From an uncultured Lactobacillus sp. (lineage in GTDB: Bacteria > Bacillota > Bacilli > Lactobacillales > Lactobacillaceae): a DNA stretch of 18,784 nucleotides. The stretch lies in the NCBI GenBank assembly GCA_946482425.1, contig CAMLRO010000021.1, positions 1-18,784 on the forward strand, written 5' to 3'. The translations under genes were made by a program, and so were the position numbers. The notes beneath the pieces are model-generated. The model made no database searches and was not told the DNA's origin. It was given only the letters and a program-made list of their open reading frames with translations. Position 1 is the stretch's first letter; every line of letters begins with the position of its first letter. Below, in pieces: positions 8,521-16,332 of the stretch.

Positions 8521-8871
8521 TTAGACCCATTTATCGGCCCAACCATGAATTTGATCAAAAACGGGCTTTAATTCTTCACCCTTTTGTGTCAGACTGTAAG
8601 AAATAATTTTTGTTTTACCGTCAACTGAACGGTTAACAATATCTTCTTTTTCTAATTCCTTTAATCTTTCAACTAAAACACGGTCAGAGCAAGGCAGCAC
8701 ACATTGTGCTAAATCTTTAAAGCGCATATAATCTCCGGCACAGAGTGAACTAATAATTAAACCGTTCCACTTTTTACCAATAATTTTAAATGCGTTAATA
8801 AAATGTTTACAGTACTCATAATTAGGAGCACCACAATTAGCACAATTTTTGTCCTTAATACCTTGAGGCAT
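8521..8871 (-). CDS. HxlR-family winged-helix transcriptional regulator, cysteine-rich
   Basis: This 116-residue protein has the HxlR DNA-binding domain: FKIIGKKWNGLIISSL (28-43) leads into the helix-turn-helix, followed by RVLVERLKELEKEDIV and the wing ending in SYSLTQKGEEL. Known relatives (YodB, HypR, HxlR) are small dimeric regulators, and several sense electrophiles or oxidants through N-terminal cysteines. This one has six cysteines (10, 13, 21, 44, 57 and 61), three of them clustered as NCANCG and YC before the helix-turn-helix. That arrangement suggests redox, electrophile or metal sensing, but this is inference. The start is an ATG shortly after GGGAGGGA. No obvious target gene adjoins it: it sits between an RNA methyltransferase and the pheST leader. 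Its own target is unknown, apart from likely autoregulation. Confidence 0.88.
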   Translation of the reverse strand: MPQGIKDKNCANCGAPNYEYCKHFINAFKIIGKKWNGLIISSLCAGDYMRFKDLAQCVLPCSDRVLVERLKELEKEDIVNRSVDGKTKIISYSLTQKGEELKPVFDQIHGWADKWV

Positions 8872-8912
8872 GATACCGTCCCTCCCACAAGAAAGCGTCT
8901 GTTTCGCCTTTT

Positions 8913-8941
8913 ATTATATTAAATATACTTACTAAAAACAA
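8913..8941 (-). promoter_or_regulatory. Promoter of the HxlR-type regulator with overlapping AT palindrome
   Basis: On the minus strand TTGTTT (8936-8941), a 17-base spacer and a perfect TATAAT (8913-8918) form a promoter. A 13-base symmetric element, TATATTTAATATA (8915-8927), overlaps the -10 and spacer and could be an autoregulatory operator. Its AT-rich composition makes chance symmetry possible. Confidence 0.6.
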
Positions 8942-8951
8942 GCATTAAGAG

Positions 8952-9722
8952 TTAAGAGAAATAGTAAATAATGATACCTGCTGCCACAGCAGCATTTAAT
9001 GATTCGGCTTGACCTTTGATAGGAATATATAATTTCTGATCACAGATTTCTGCTACTTCTGAAGTAACCCCATGTGCTTCGTTACCAATAACAATACCAA
9101 CTTGTGGTACTTTTTTAAATTCTGGTAATTCCTTAGCATTTTTATCTAACATACTTGAATAAATTGGTATTGTATTATCCTGCATTTCTTTTATAACCGT
9201 TGATAAGTTTTCAGTAATTACATTGATATGGAATTGACTGCCCTGCATTGCGCGCTGCGTCTTGGGATTATAGATGTCAACACTTTCAGGGGATAAAACG
9301 ACTCCATTAAATCCCGCTGCATCTGCAGTTCTGATGATTGTTCCCACATTTCCAGGATCTGCCAGATGATCTAGCAATACCCACTTACCAAAATTAAAAT
9401 GGTAATTTTGCGGTTGACTAATTTTTAATACCATAAAAATATTTTGAGAATTTTTGGTACTTGCAAGATGGTGAGCAACGGAAAAATTGATTATGACAGT
9501 TTTTTTGCTTGTCACTAATTGGGGAAAAATATCTTTGATCTCAGCTAAAGCTTCCTCAGTCCCTAAAAGATACTCGTAGCTTTTTTTTGCTTTGAAAGCC
9601 TCTGTAACCAAGTGAAAGCCTTCAATCATATATAAGCAATTTTCTTGGCGATATTTTTTTTGTTTTAATTTAGTTAAATTTTTTATTAGCTTATTATTTA
9701 CGGAACTTATTTGTTCTGACAT
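8952..9722 (-). CDS. SpoU/TrmH-family RNA 2'-O-methyltransferase (YsgA/RlmB-like)
   Basis: This 256-residue enzyme transfers a methyl group from SAM to a ribose 2'-OH in rRNA or tRNA. The N-terminal part (about 5-100) matches the L30e-like SpoU substrate-binding domain. The knotted SPOUT domain shows motif 1 LLDHLADPGNVGTIIRTADA (116-135, with N125 and R131), motif 2 NEAHG (214-218) and motif 3 IPIKGQAESLNAAVAAGI (233-250). In Bacillus subtilis the homologue ysgA is next to pheS; here an HxlR gene lies between them. The start is the ATG after AGAAGAG. The exact RNA target cannot be read from sequence. It is divergent from the acylphosphatase gene. Confidence 0.93.
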   Translation of the reverse strand: MSEQISSVNNKLIKNLTKLKQKKYRQENCLYMIEGFHLVTEAFKAKKSYEYLLGTEEALAEIKDIFPQLVTSKKTVIINFSVAHHLASTKNSQNIFMVLKISQPQNYHFNFGKWVLLDHLADPGNVGTIIRTADAAGFNGVVLSPESVDIYNPKTQRAMQGSQFHINVITENLSTVIKEMQDNTIPIYSSMLDKNAKELPEFKKVPQVGIVIGNEAHGVTSEVAEICDQKLYIPIKGQAESLNAAVAAGIIIYYFS

Positions 9723-9773
9723 CTAAATCTCTTCTTTCATCTTTATCAATATATTATTTTAATTTCAAGCTGA

Positions 9774-9779
9774 TAAAAT
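9774..9779 (+). promoter_or_regulatory. Extended -10 promoter of the acylphosphatase-yidC unit
   Basis: TGATAAAAT at 9771-9779 fits an extended -10 (TG, one base, then TAAAAT) about 36 bases before the acylphosphatase ATG. No good -35 is seen. The 93-base gap must also hold the divergent methyltransferase promoter. A TTGAAA/TAAAGA pair on the minus strand (9763-9768 and 9740-9745) fits by spacing but would place the start inside the ribosome site, so I did not call it. Confidence 0.4.
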
Positions 9780-9815
9780 GTTAAAATCAAGAAAGCAGGA
9801 CTAGGAAGGATTATT

Positions 9816-10148
9816 ATGGGATTTTTTAACAAGCACATGAACAAAAGAAAAAGCAATCCGACCAATGATTCAAAAGAAACTTGGCAGTTAACTGTTTCAG
9901 GTATCGTTCAAGGTGTAGGTTTTCGCTGGAGCGTGTTAAACCTTGCTCAAAAAATGGGGATGACTGGCAGTGTTCGCAATAACAGTGATGAAACTGTCAC
10001 AATTACTTTACAAGCTGAATTAAGCCGAGTCAATCAATTTTGTTCTGAATTGCCTAAGAATATTTCTCAATTTGCACGCATTTCAAATATCAAAAAAGAA
10101 AAACTAACAAAAGTAAGCAAAATGAGTGGTTTTCATGTATTATATTAG
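9816..10148 (+). CDS. Acylphosphatase
   Basis: This 110-residue protein hydrolyses acyl phosphates such as carbamoyl or acetyl phosphate. The active-site segment VSGIVQGVGFRWSV (27-40) supplies the phosphate-binding arginine R37, and GSVRNNSDETV (51-61) supplies the catalytic asparagine N55. The usual length is about 90, and about 20 extra, mostly basic and polar residues precede the domain. The strong AGGAAGG ribosome site fits this ATG rather than M8, so the extension looks real. yidC follows 33 bases downstream on the same strand, so the two are probably cotranscribed. Confidence 0.93.
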   Translation: MGFFNKHMNKRKSNPTNDSKETWQLTVSGIVQGVGFRWSVLNLAQKMGMTGSVRNNSDETVTITLQAELSRVNQFCSELPKNISQFARISNIKKEKLTKVSKMSGFHVLY

Positions 10149-10181
10149 TTATTGGCAAAAAATAATAATTGGGTGAATTGA

Positions 10182-11147
10182 ATGAAAAAATTTCGCAAAT
10201 ATATCGGATTAATTACTGTTTGCATAGCAGTCATGTTATTTGTGACTGCTTGTGCACAAAATGGAGGAGTTAATAAGCCGCCAACAGGCTTTATATACGG
10301 GTCGATTTATAAGTTTATTGGTAAGCCGATGCAGAATATCATGCTTTACTTCTCTAACCTCATAGGTGGAGCTAATGGGGCTGGCTGGGCCATTATCATA
10401 ATGACATTTGTAGTTAGAATGATTCTCTTGCCTTTAATGCTTAATCAACAAAAGAAATCAACTATCCAGCAAGAAAAAATGGCACGCTTGCAACCGCAGA
10501 TGAAGCTAATCCAGGATACTATGAAGCGCAAAGATCTCAACCAGGACCAACAAATGACATTGGCTGGCTGGCAGCGTGAACTATATTCCAGTAACCACTT
10601 ATCGTTAACAGGTGGAATGGGGTGTTTGCCATTAATTATCCAGTTTCCAATTATGATTGGAATTTACGATGCAGTGATGTACTCACAAAGCTTGGCTAGT
10701 TCTTCATTCTTTGGCATTTCATTAAGTAGCAGATCCATATCGGTAACTGTTATCGCAACTATTTTTGCATTCTTACAAGGTTACCTTTCACTTGTTGGCA
10801 TACCGCAGGAGCAAAAAAAGCAAATGCAGTCAATGATGCTCATGAATCCTATTATGACGCTCTTCATCTGCCTCTCGGTTTCTGGGTCGGTTGCTTTATA
10901 TTGGGCAGCTGGTAACATCTTCTCTGTTATTCAGCAACTGATCGTTTCCTTCGTTATTATGCCTAAAGTTAAAAAAGAGGTTGATGAAGAATTAAAACGT
11001 GAACCTATCAAAGAAGTAGTAACAAAAGAAAAAGTAGACGAGCTTCTTAATGTTAAAACGGCTTCTCCGGTTCAGTCTGAGCAAACAAAAGAATTGCACG
11101 AAAAGTTACGTAATCGTAACAAAGGAAAACAACAAAAACGACACTAG
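10182..11147 (+). CDS. yidC: Membrane protein insertase YidC/OxaA, lipoprotein type
   Basis: This 321-residue insertase places proteins into the cytoplasmic membrane, alone or with SecYEG. Residues 1-24 form a lipoprotein signal with lipobox VTAC, so C24 should carry the lipid after cleavage, as in Gram-positive YidC1/YidC2. Hydrophobic segments lie at about 66-88, 146-167, 186-206 and 222-259 (the last may contain two). The hydrophilic-groove arginine is probably R79 in FVVRMILLP. The cytoplasmic hairpin 89-135 is charged, and the tail ends in a basic stretch (RNRNKGKQQKRH), as in ribosome-contacting YidC2 types. A GGGTGA ribosome site precedes the ATG. It forms a pair with the upstream acylphosphatase. 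Most lactobacilli have two copies; which one this is cannot be told here. Confidence 0.94.
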   Translation: MKKFRKYIGLITVCIAVMLFVTACAQNGGVNKPPTGFIYGSIYKFIGKPMQNIMLYFSNLIGGANGAGWAIIIMTFVVRMILLPLMLNQQKKSTIQQEKMARLQPQMKLIQDTMKRKDLNQDQQMTLAGWQRELYSSNHLSLTGGMGCLPLIIQFPIMIGIYDAVMYSQSLASSSFFGISLSSRSISVTVIATIFAFLQGYLSLVGIPQEQKKQMQSMMLMNPIMTLFICLSVSGSVALYWAAGNIFSVIQQLIVSFVIMPKVKKEVDEELKREPIKEVVTKEKVDELLNVKTASPVQSEQTKELHEKLRNRNKGKQQKRH

Positions 11148-11171
11148 TTGTTGGTTTATAAATTCAGAAGC

Positions 11172-11240
11172 AAAAAGACCTTTTAAGTCTATATTTGATT
11201 ACATTGAACAAATAATCAATAGACTTAAAAGGTCTTTTTT
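11172..11240. terminator. Long bidirectional terminator between yidC and the sensor kinase gene
   Basis: Two perfectly complementary 21-base arms (11172-11192 and 11219-11239) carry A and T runs at their ends, so termination can work in both directions. Inside, TGATTA (11196-11201) pairs with TAATCA (11213-11218), extending the hairpin to about 27 bp with one 3-base bulge. The stop codon of the sensor kinase (11239-11241) overlaps its outer edge. Confidence 0.93.
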
Positions 11241-12819
11241 AATTAGTTTCTTTTTGATCTTTCTTTGCTTTTTCAGCTTGTTCACGTTTATGCAGTTTTT
11301 CGGATTGAGACTTTGAAAGTGCCGGAAATTGCATTATAAACTGACTACCTTGTCCTTCAACAGATTCAACACTGATTTTTCCATGATAACTAGTAACTAA
11401 TTTTTGGGCGATTGATAAACCTAAACCGTTACCGCCCTTTTCCCTTGTTCTTGCTTTATCAACTCTGTAAAATCTATTGAAAATTTTACTTTGTTCCTTT
11501 TCGGAAATACCTTCACCAAAATCTTGAACTATAATATGCACGTCATCTTGTGATAAGCCAGCTGATATGTTAATTTCCTTGCGATCTGTAGAATATTTAA
11601 TACCGTTATCAATTAAAATAACAAGTAATTGTTCAAGGTGCCCTTGATAAATTTGGATTTCCGTAGCACTTGGCAAATCATCCATGTCCAGCCTAATGGC
11701 AAAATCCTTGTGAACAAGTGACATATCACCAACGACCCGTTTTAGAACATCTGAAACCTTGGTGACTGCATTAGGATACTGCACATTAATTTGTTCCGCA
11801 CGTGTTAAATCCAACATTTCTTGAATTAAATGTTGCATCCTTTTAGCTTCTTGTAAAGAGGCATCTATTGATTCTTCCAAAATCTCCGGATCGTCCTTAC
11901 CCCAGCGTTTGAGCATGTTTAAATGACCTTCAATTACCGCAACAGGAGTGCGTAGCTCATGAGACACATCGCCCACGAATTCTTTTTGCTGATCAATATA
12001 GCGTTGCATCCGATCTAGCATTTGGTTAAAAGAAACTGCTAATTCTTGCAATTCATCATGGCGGTGAAAATCCCTGATTCTGGCTGTACTATTAGGATTA
12101 TCATTGACTTCCATAGCAACCCGGGACATTTCTTTTACAGGCTTAACAATGTCGCGAACAATTATATAAGCTACTAATGTAAAAAATACGATGGCAATTA
12201 AAGAAATTCTCACCATCCACTTTAAAAGGTCTTTCATTAACCCGTTATAGTAGGTCATTTTATTGGCAACAACAATATATCCTGTAACTTTTCCTGAATG
12301 AGCAGCTCTAACCTTTTGATAAGTAATTAATTCTTGTTTATGATTCTTATTAACGCGAGTCATCTCATAGTCACTTTTTATTTTTTTAAAAGGTAAAATT
12401 TTGCCACCATTATCAAAGACATCCTCTTGTCTAAGGTTATAAACGACTACGCTCAAATCGGGGTTTGTTAGTGATGACAACAAGTCGTCATTAAATGCAC
12501 TGCTTTTGCGTTCGTCAGAACCTATCGGAGGATTGCCTTTTAATACTTCTCTGGTCGATGGTGTTAATGCAGGAACAACATTTGCAATTTCTAATTGATT
12601 TGGAATTCTGTTCAAACTACTATTGAGTTTGCTTACCATCTCATTTGATGTTTGCTTTTGCTGGACCATCGATTGCTGACCAACAAATGAATATATTATT
12701 ACGGAAAAAACAATAAAAGAGACCATAATCGTCAAGGCAACGACACTAACCCACCGTAATACAAGCGATGAGTGCTTGGTCTCTTTTGATCTATTTTTAC
12801 TTCTTTTCATCATCCTCAT
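11239..12819 (-). CDS. Two-component sensor histidine kinase, ArlS-like
   Basis: This 526-residue membrane kinase senses an unknown signal and phosphorylates the regulator encoded just upstream. TM1 is at about 21-46, followed by an extracytoplasmic domain (about 47-200) and TM2 (about 202-222). A HAMP linker (about 222-275) leads to HisKA with FVGDVSHELRTP (281-292, phospho-site H287). The ATPase domain has the N box DNGIKYS (N405), DFGEGI (433-438) and GGNGLGLSI (462-470). A lysine-rich tail follows. The architecture and partner resemble staphylococcal ArlS, which controls surface and wall functions; this is family inference. The gene overlaps the regulator by 23 bases. Methionines 1, 3 and 4 are all possible starts, and GAGATGAGG lies across them, so the exact start is uncertain. 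Confidence 0.94.
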   Translation of the reverse strand: MRMMKRSKNRSKETKHSSLVLRWVSVVALTIMVSFIVFSVIIYSFVGQQSMVQQKQTSNEMVSKLNSSLNRIPNQLEIANVVPALTPSTREVLKGNPPIGSDERKSSAFNDDLLSSLTNPDLSVVVYNLRQEDVFDNGGKILPFKKIKSDYEMTRVNKNHKQELITYQKVRAAHSGKVTGYIVVANKMTYYNGLMKDLLKWMVRISLIAIVFFTLVAYIIVRDIVKPVKEMSRVAMEVNDNPNSTARIRDFHRHDELQELAVSFNQMLDRMQRYIDQQKEFVGDVSHELRTPVAVIEGHLNMLKRWGKDDPEILEESIDASLQEAKRMQHLIQEMLDLTRAEQINVQYPNAVTKVSDVLKRVVGDMSLVHKDFAIRLDMDDLPSATEIQIYQGHLEQLLVILIDNGIKYSTDRKEINISAGLSQDDVHIIVQDFGEGISEKEQSKIFNRFYRVDKARTREKGGNGLGLSIAQKLVTSYHGKISVESVEGQGSQFIMQFPALSKSQSEKLHKREQAEKAKKDQKETN

Positions 12820-13510
12820 CTCTTACCATGTATCCAGTTCCACGAACCGTCTTGATATATGATTGTTTGCCAGGAACGTCAATTTTATTGCGTAAATAAC
12901 GTACATAAACTTCGACAACGTTAGTTTCGATATTTGAGCCCGGTCCCCAAATTTTTGCGAGCAACTGATCACGGCTAACAACGTTATTCTTATTCTTAAT
13001 CAAGGTCATGAGCAAGTTATATTCACGCTTAGTTAAATCAACGGCTTTACCATCGCCACGACGAACAATTCTGTTAGCAGTTTCAATAGTAAGGTCTTTA
13101 AATTTAACCACTTTCTTCTCAACTGAATCGTCTGAAGCATCTTTTTCAATCTTGACACGACGTAAAACTGCACGTAAGCGAGCTAAAAGTTCTTCAATTG
13201 CAAATGGCTTAACAATATAATCATCGGCACCATGATCAAGACCAGAAACACGGTCAATAACAGAATCGCGTGCAGTCATCATAATGATTGGTGTGCTCTT
13301 AACTTGACGAACTCGACGGGCAATTTCTAAACCGTTAAGATCAGGAAGCATAAGATCTAGCAGAATAGCATCAAAATCTTCTTTCAAAGCTAAATCTAAG
13401 GCCTTGCGACCATTACTTTCAACCACAGTATCATATTTTTCATGTTTTAATTCCAATTCCACAAAACGCGCCAAATTTTTTTCATCTTCAACAATTAATA
13501 TTCTTGCCAT
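12797..13510 (-). CDS. OmpR/PhoB-family response regulator, ArlR-like
   Basis: This 237-residue DNA-binding regulator pairs with the downstream sensor kinase. The receiver domain (1-120) has the acidic pocket E8, D9 and E10, the phospho-acceptor D52 in LLDLMLPDLNG, T79 and K101 in DDYIVKPF. The winged-helix effector domain (about 140-235) contains LTKREYNLL and ETNVVEVYVRYLRNKI, ending in ETANR- to YIKTVRGTGYMVR-type trans-activation features. From memory, the N-terminal NLARFVELEL and the ETNVV segment are very close to ArlR of staphylococci. The ribosome site AAAGGATGA lies before the ATG. The pair has its own promoter region after the yceD terminator. Confidence 0.95.
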   Translation of the reverse strand: MARILIVEDEKNLARFVELELKHEKYDTVVESNGRKALDLALKEDFDAILLDLMLPDLNGLEIARRVRQVKSTPIIMMTARDSVIDRVSGLDHGADDYIVKPFAIEELLARLRAVLRRVKIEKDASDDSVEKKVVKFKDLTIETANRIVRRGDGKAVDLTKREYNLLMTLIKNKNNVVSRDQLLAKIWGPGSNIETNVVEVYVRYLRNKIDVPGKQSYIKTVRGTGYMVRDEDDEKK

Positions 13511-13570
13511 TTTTCGTCATCCTTTTAAAACTTAATTTTGATTAATTTAATTTAATTCTTGTCAACAAGT

Positions 13571-13605
13571 AAAGCATACTTTAAAAATGCTTTTAAAACA
13601 AGATT
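13571..13605 (-). promoter_or_regulatory. Possible promoter and inverted repeat upstream of the response regulator
   Basis: On the minus strand TTGTTT followed after 17 bases by TATGCT gives a candidate promoter. The perfect inverted repeat AAAGCAT-N9-ATGCTTT (13571-13593) lies across its -10 region and could be an operator, for instance for autoregulation. A second -35-like TTGACA at 13560-13565 has no good -10 at the right distance. Moderate confidence for a promoter here, low for the operator role. Confidence 0.45.
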
Positions 13606-13634
13606 AAAAACCAGCATTTCAACAATACTGATTT
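13606..13634 (-). terminator. Terminator of the yqeG-yceD operon
   Basis: On the minus strand AAATCAGTATT pairs with AATGCTGGTTT (two G-T pairs) around the 5-base loop GTTGA, and the stem runs into a T tract. It lies about 30 bases after the yceD stop and separates the operon from the two-component genes. Confidence 0.7.
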
Positions 13635-13662
13635 CTAATTATATTTAATTATTCTTATTTAA

Positions 13663-14217
13663 CTAATTGTGGTTCTCATTATTTTCTTTAAATAAATCTT
13701 TTAATTTAGCAAAGGCAGGGTTTATTTGCTCCTTTTCTTTCTTATCAAACTCGTCTTCTGAAATCACAGCCCAACCTTTTCCTTCAGGATAAATATTTTG
13801 TTCTCTTTCTTCTGCAGTCAAAATTGTAGTTGGAATATTCAGTAAAATATTGTCTTCAATTGCTTTTTGCAAGTTAATAACTTCGTTTTTTACTTTTACG
13901 ATTGGGATGTCACTTTCAGCAATTTCTTCTTTAGCCACATCTACATCCGTATAATTCTCACTAAAGCGAAAATTTTCTGTATATTCAACAGGATTCAAAC
14001 TACGGCTAGAAGGAACAATCAGACTGGCTTGGACTTGAAAGTCTCCTGTAACATATGGTTGATTGTAAAATGCATCACCTGAAACGGTCACATTATCAAC
14101 TCGATAAACTAAGCCATGACTTCGCTTGATAAATTCCTCTGTTAATTCAAGCTCGCATTCAATATGGGTCAGAGGTTCATTACTATTTTTTATTTGAATA
14201 AAATTTAAAGTTAACAT
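13663..14217 (-). CDS. YceD/DUF177-family protein, likely ribosome-assembly related
   Basis: This 184-residue DUF177 protein has the acidic, beta-rich character of the family and ends with INPAFAKLKDLFKENN, matching the conserved C-terminal DPR-x-LKDL-type segment. In many bacteria yceD is directly upstream of rpmF (L32) and has been linked to 23S rRNA accumulation; plants need a homologue for plastid 23S rRNA. The ATG touches the stop of tmcAL (TAAATG), and a perfect GGAGG ribosome site lies inside the tmcAL 3' end. Here rpmF does not follow: a terminator and then the response regulator come instead. The family is secure; the exact molecular role is not established. Confidence 0.85.
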   Translation of the reverse strand: MLTLNFIQIKNSNEPLTHIECELELTEEFIKRSHGLVYRVDNVTVSGDAFYNQPYVTGDFQVQASLIVPSSRSLNPVEYTENFRFSENYTDVDVAKEEIAESDIPIVKVKNEVINLQKAIEDNILLNIPTTILTAEEREQNIYPEGKGWAVISEDEFDKKEKEQINPAFAKLKDLFKENNENHN

Positions 14218-15372
14218 TTAGACCTCCAGCGGACGTTGACCAAAGTTTTGATCAACTGCCATAAGTTGCTCAAAAAAGCGATCAACCCGTAATTGTAATT
14301 TCATTGAACCATTTTTAGTATTTTTTTGATCAACCTTCGAAATAATATTCGCAGATGTTTTTTTCCTAATTTCTTTAAGATATTTTCTTCCAAGTTTGCT
14401 GTAGCCTAGAAGTAGAAGCGATTCATAGTTAAAGCTATCAATCATGTCTTCCTGAGTTACATTTAAAAGTGTATAAAGGCTAAGACGGCGCAAGCGCGAA
14501 TATGTATAACGCTTTGACTTAACTCTTCGCAAAAATTCCGTAAAGGTTTGTGCTGCATGAATTTCATGTTTCATTTTATACTCCAGACCTTCACTCATTT
14601 GGTATATTCTTCTCAATTCTGAAACTGAAGAAGATTCCAACCTATACTTCAAAAAGGGAAACAGCAGATTCCAATTTGGATAATTTTTCTGTTGGAATAA
14701 AAGCTGTACCTCTTTTTTAGGCAGCCATTGCTCTAAAGTATAATTAGTCTCATTATGGAGAATCATATTGCGAATTGCACTGGCACTTTGAACAACTTTG
14801 TTGCTCTGCAAAACATCGTCATGTCCGGCACCAATCCTATTAACTGGATGCAAAACTAAGGGAGTTCCCAGATTATGATTAGCAACAGCATAAGCCAAAG
14901 CAAGAATCGCATTGGGCTCACTAACTTCATGTCCAACTTCTCTTGCTACCATTTGGTTATATTGGGTTGAATAAGTTTGACTGTAATCATTAAAGTCCAT
15001 ATGACTTTGTGGGATTTCAGCAATCTTACTACCTAAATAAGCATAATTTTGTGTAGCATCTTCAACACCAAAAATTAAGTCAGTAACGCCAACTTTGACC
15101 AATTGATCTATACTGCCAAGTGCAAACAAATCAGCTGGTTCAACCGAAGTGGAAAATGGCAGTTCAAATACTAAATCAGCTCCACTTTCAAGCGCTGCTT
15201 GCGTGCGAGACCATTTATCCATAATTGCCATTTCCCCACGTTGAACATAATTGCCTGACATGACAACAATGATTGGGTCCTTACTGCCTGCAATATATCG
15301 AGCCTGATTCATTAAAAATTCATGCCCACTATGGAAGGGATTGTATTCCGCAATGATCCCTACTACACTCAT
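14218..15372 (-). CDS. tmcAL: tRNA(Met) cytidine acetate ligase
   Basis: This 384-residue enzyme (YlbM in Bacillus) activates acetate with ATP and forms N4-acetylcytidine at the wobble position of elongator tRNA-Met. The nucleotidyltransferase motif [12 protein letters not shown] (9-20) carries the HxGH histidines H14 and H17. [22 protein letters not shown] and NRIGAGHDD are further conserved family blocks. Length is near the usual 390-400. The start lies six bases after the rsfS stop, with AAGGAAGA at the rsfS 3' end as ribosome site. It sits between rsfS and yceD, which is a typical lactobacillar position except that yqeM is missing. Confidence 0.95.
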   Translation of the reverse strand: MSVVGIIAEYNPFHSGHEFLMNQARYIAGSKDPIIVVMSGNYVQRGEMAIMDKWSRTQAALESGADLVFELPFSTSVEPADLFALGSIDQLVKVGVTDLIFGVEDATQNYAYLGSKIAEIPQSHMDFNDYSQTYSTQYNQMVAREVGHEVSEPNAILALAYAVANHNLGTPLVLHPVNRIGAGHDDVLQSNKVVQSASAIRNMILHNETNYTLEQWLPKKEVQLLFQQKNYPNWNLLFPFLKYRLESSSVSELRRIYQMSEGLEYKMKHEIHAAQTFTEFLRRVKSKRYTYSRLRRLSLYTLLNVTQEDMIDSFNYESLLLLGYSKLGRKYLKEIRKKTSANIISKVDQKNTKNGSMKLQLRVDRFFEQLMAVDQNFGQRPLEV

Positions 15373-15378
15373 TGTTAG

Positions 15379-15726
15379 CTAATCTTCCTTTAATTCTAAT
15401 TTTTTACCGTTAACCCACAGTTTTTCAACATTGTAAAAATCACGTGCATCTTCAGTAAAAACATTTACAACAACATCGCCTAAATCGAGCAAAAGCCAAT
15501 TTGATTCACTCGTGCCTTCAACGCGATAATCATAATAATTAACCTTGTGAGCTTCATCAATGATAGCATTAGCTATCGCATGTAATTGTCTGTTTGAACC
15601 AGCACTGGTCACAACATAATAATCAGCTAAAATACTGTGACCTTGCATATCGTAAGCTGCAGTATCTTCTCCATGACGATCACTAATTGCCTTTAGAGTA
15701 AAAGCCAAAATTTCTTTACTAGTCAA
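15379..15726 (-). CDS. rsfS: Ribosome silencing factor RsfS
   Basis: This 115-residue protein binds L14 on the free 50S subunit and blocks joining with 30S when nutrients are short. The family core appears in DYYVVTSAGSNRQLHAIANAI and in YRVEGTSESNWLLLDLGDVVVNVF. The start is TTG with an ideal AAGGAGA ribosome site five bases upstream; no ATG fits the conserved N-terminus. It lies nine bases after yqeK and six before tmcAL. This is the position known as yqeL in Bacillus. Confidence 0.96.
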   Translation of the reverse strand: MTSKEILAFTLKAISDRHGEDTAAYDMQGHSILADYYVVTSAGSNRQLHAIANAIIDEAHKVNYYDYRVEGTSESNWLLLDLGDVVVNVFTEDARDFYNVEKLWVNGKKLELKED

Positions 15727-15735
15727 TTTTTCTCC

Positions 15736-16332
15736 TTATTCTTTAATACCCCAAACATTATAAGCGTCTAAAGTACGTGGATAAATTTTATTTCTTTTCT
15801 CAATTAAAAATTCAAGAGTATGTGCTAATTGATAGCCGACTCCCTCATCAAGATTAGCATAAGTTATTTTACGCGCTTCTTCAACTCCTAGAAACGACCT
15901 GCCGGGTTCAATGTAATCAGCCATAAATACAATTTTATCTAAAGTCGTCATTTCAACGTCTGCTGTTGTATGCCTGCGTACTGCCGTTAAAATTTCTGAA
16001 TCAGTAATTTTCAGATCTCTCTGGATAAAATATGTACCTACAATACCATGCCAAATGCTGCGATTCCAATTTAACAGATCTTGATCAAAACCCTTGGTTT
16101 TAATAACTTCACGATATTCCTCAACTGAAACTTGTTTTGCATAATCATGTATAAATCCGGCTAATGCGGCTTTATCTATATCATACTGGTTTAGCTCGGC
16201 TAATTTTTGAGCAGTTTTGCTAACCCCAATACAATGCTTGAAACGGTCTTCAGTCATATTACTTTTTTCCTTAGCCACAATTTCAGCACTAGATAAAGTT
16301 GAATAAGTCTTTTTGAAAAATAAATCATTCAT
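15736..16332 (-). CDS. yqeK: HD-domain symmetrical diadenosine tetraphosphate hydrolase YqeK
   Basis: This 198-residue HD-superfamily protein carries the metal ligands H33 (RFKHCIG), H62-D63 (FIHDYAK), H95 (IWHGIVG), H121 (RRHTT) and D139 (MADYIEPGR). Homologues in Bacillus and Staphylococcus split Ap4A symmetrically to ADP, limiting an alarmone made by stressed tRNA ligases. The ATG overlaps the nadD stop by eight bases, so translation is probably coupled. The ribosome site AAAAAGG is modest. It is followed by rsfS. Confidence 0.94.
   Translation of the reverse strand: MNDLFFKKTYSTLSSAEIVAKEKSNMTEDRFKHCIGVSKTAQKLAELNQYDIDKAALAGFIHDYAKQVSVEEYREVIKTKGFDQDLLNWNRSIWHGIVGTYFIQRDLKITDSEILTAVRRHTTADVEMTTLDKIVFMADYIEPGRSFLGVEEARKITYANLDEGVGYQLAHTLEFLIEKRNKIYPRTLDAYNVWGIKE

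Noticed and set aside
8945..8958. Tandem copy of TTAAGAG across the RNA methyltransferase stop codon
   Set aside because: Two 7-base AT-rich copies are within chance expectation and half of the repeat is coding.
11050..11316. Plus-strand frame running from yidC through the terminator into the kinase gene
   Set aside because: It is out of frame with yidC, crosses a strong terminator and has no ribosome site.
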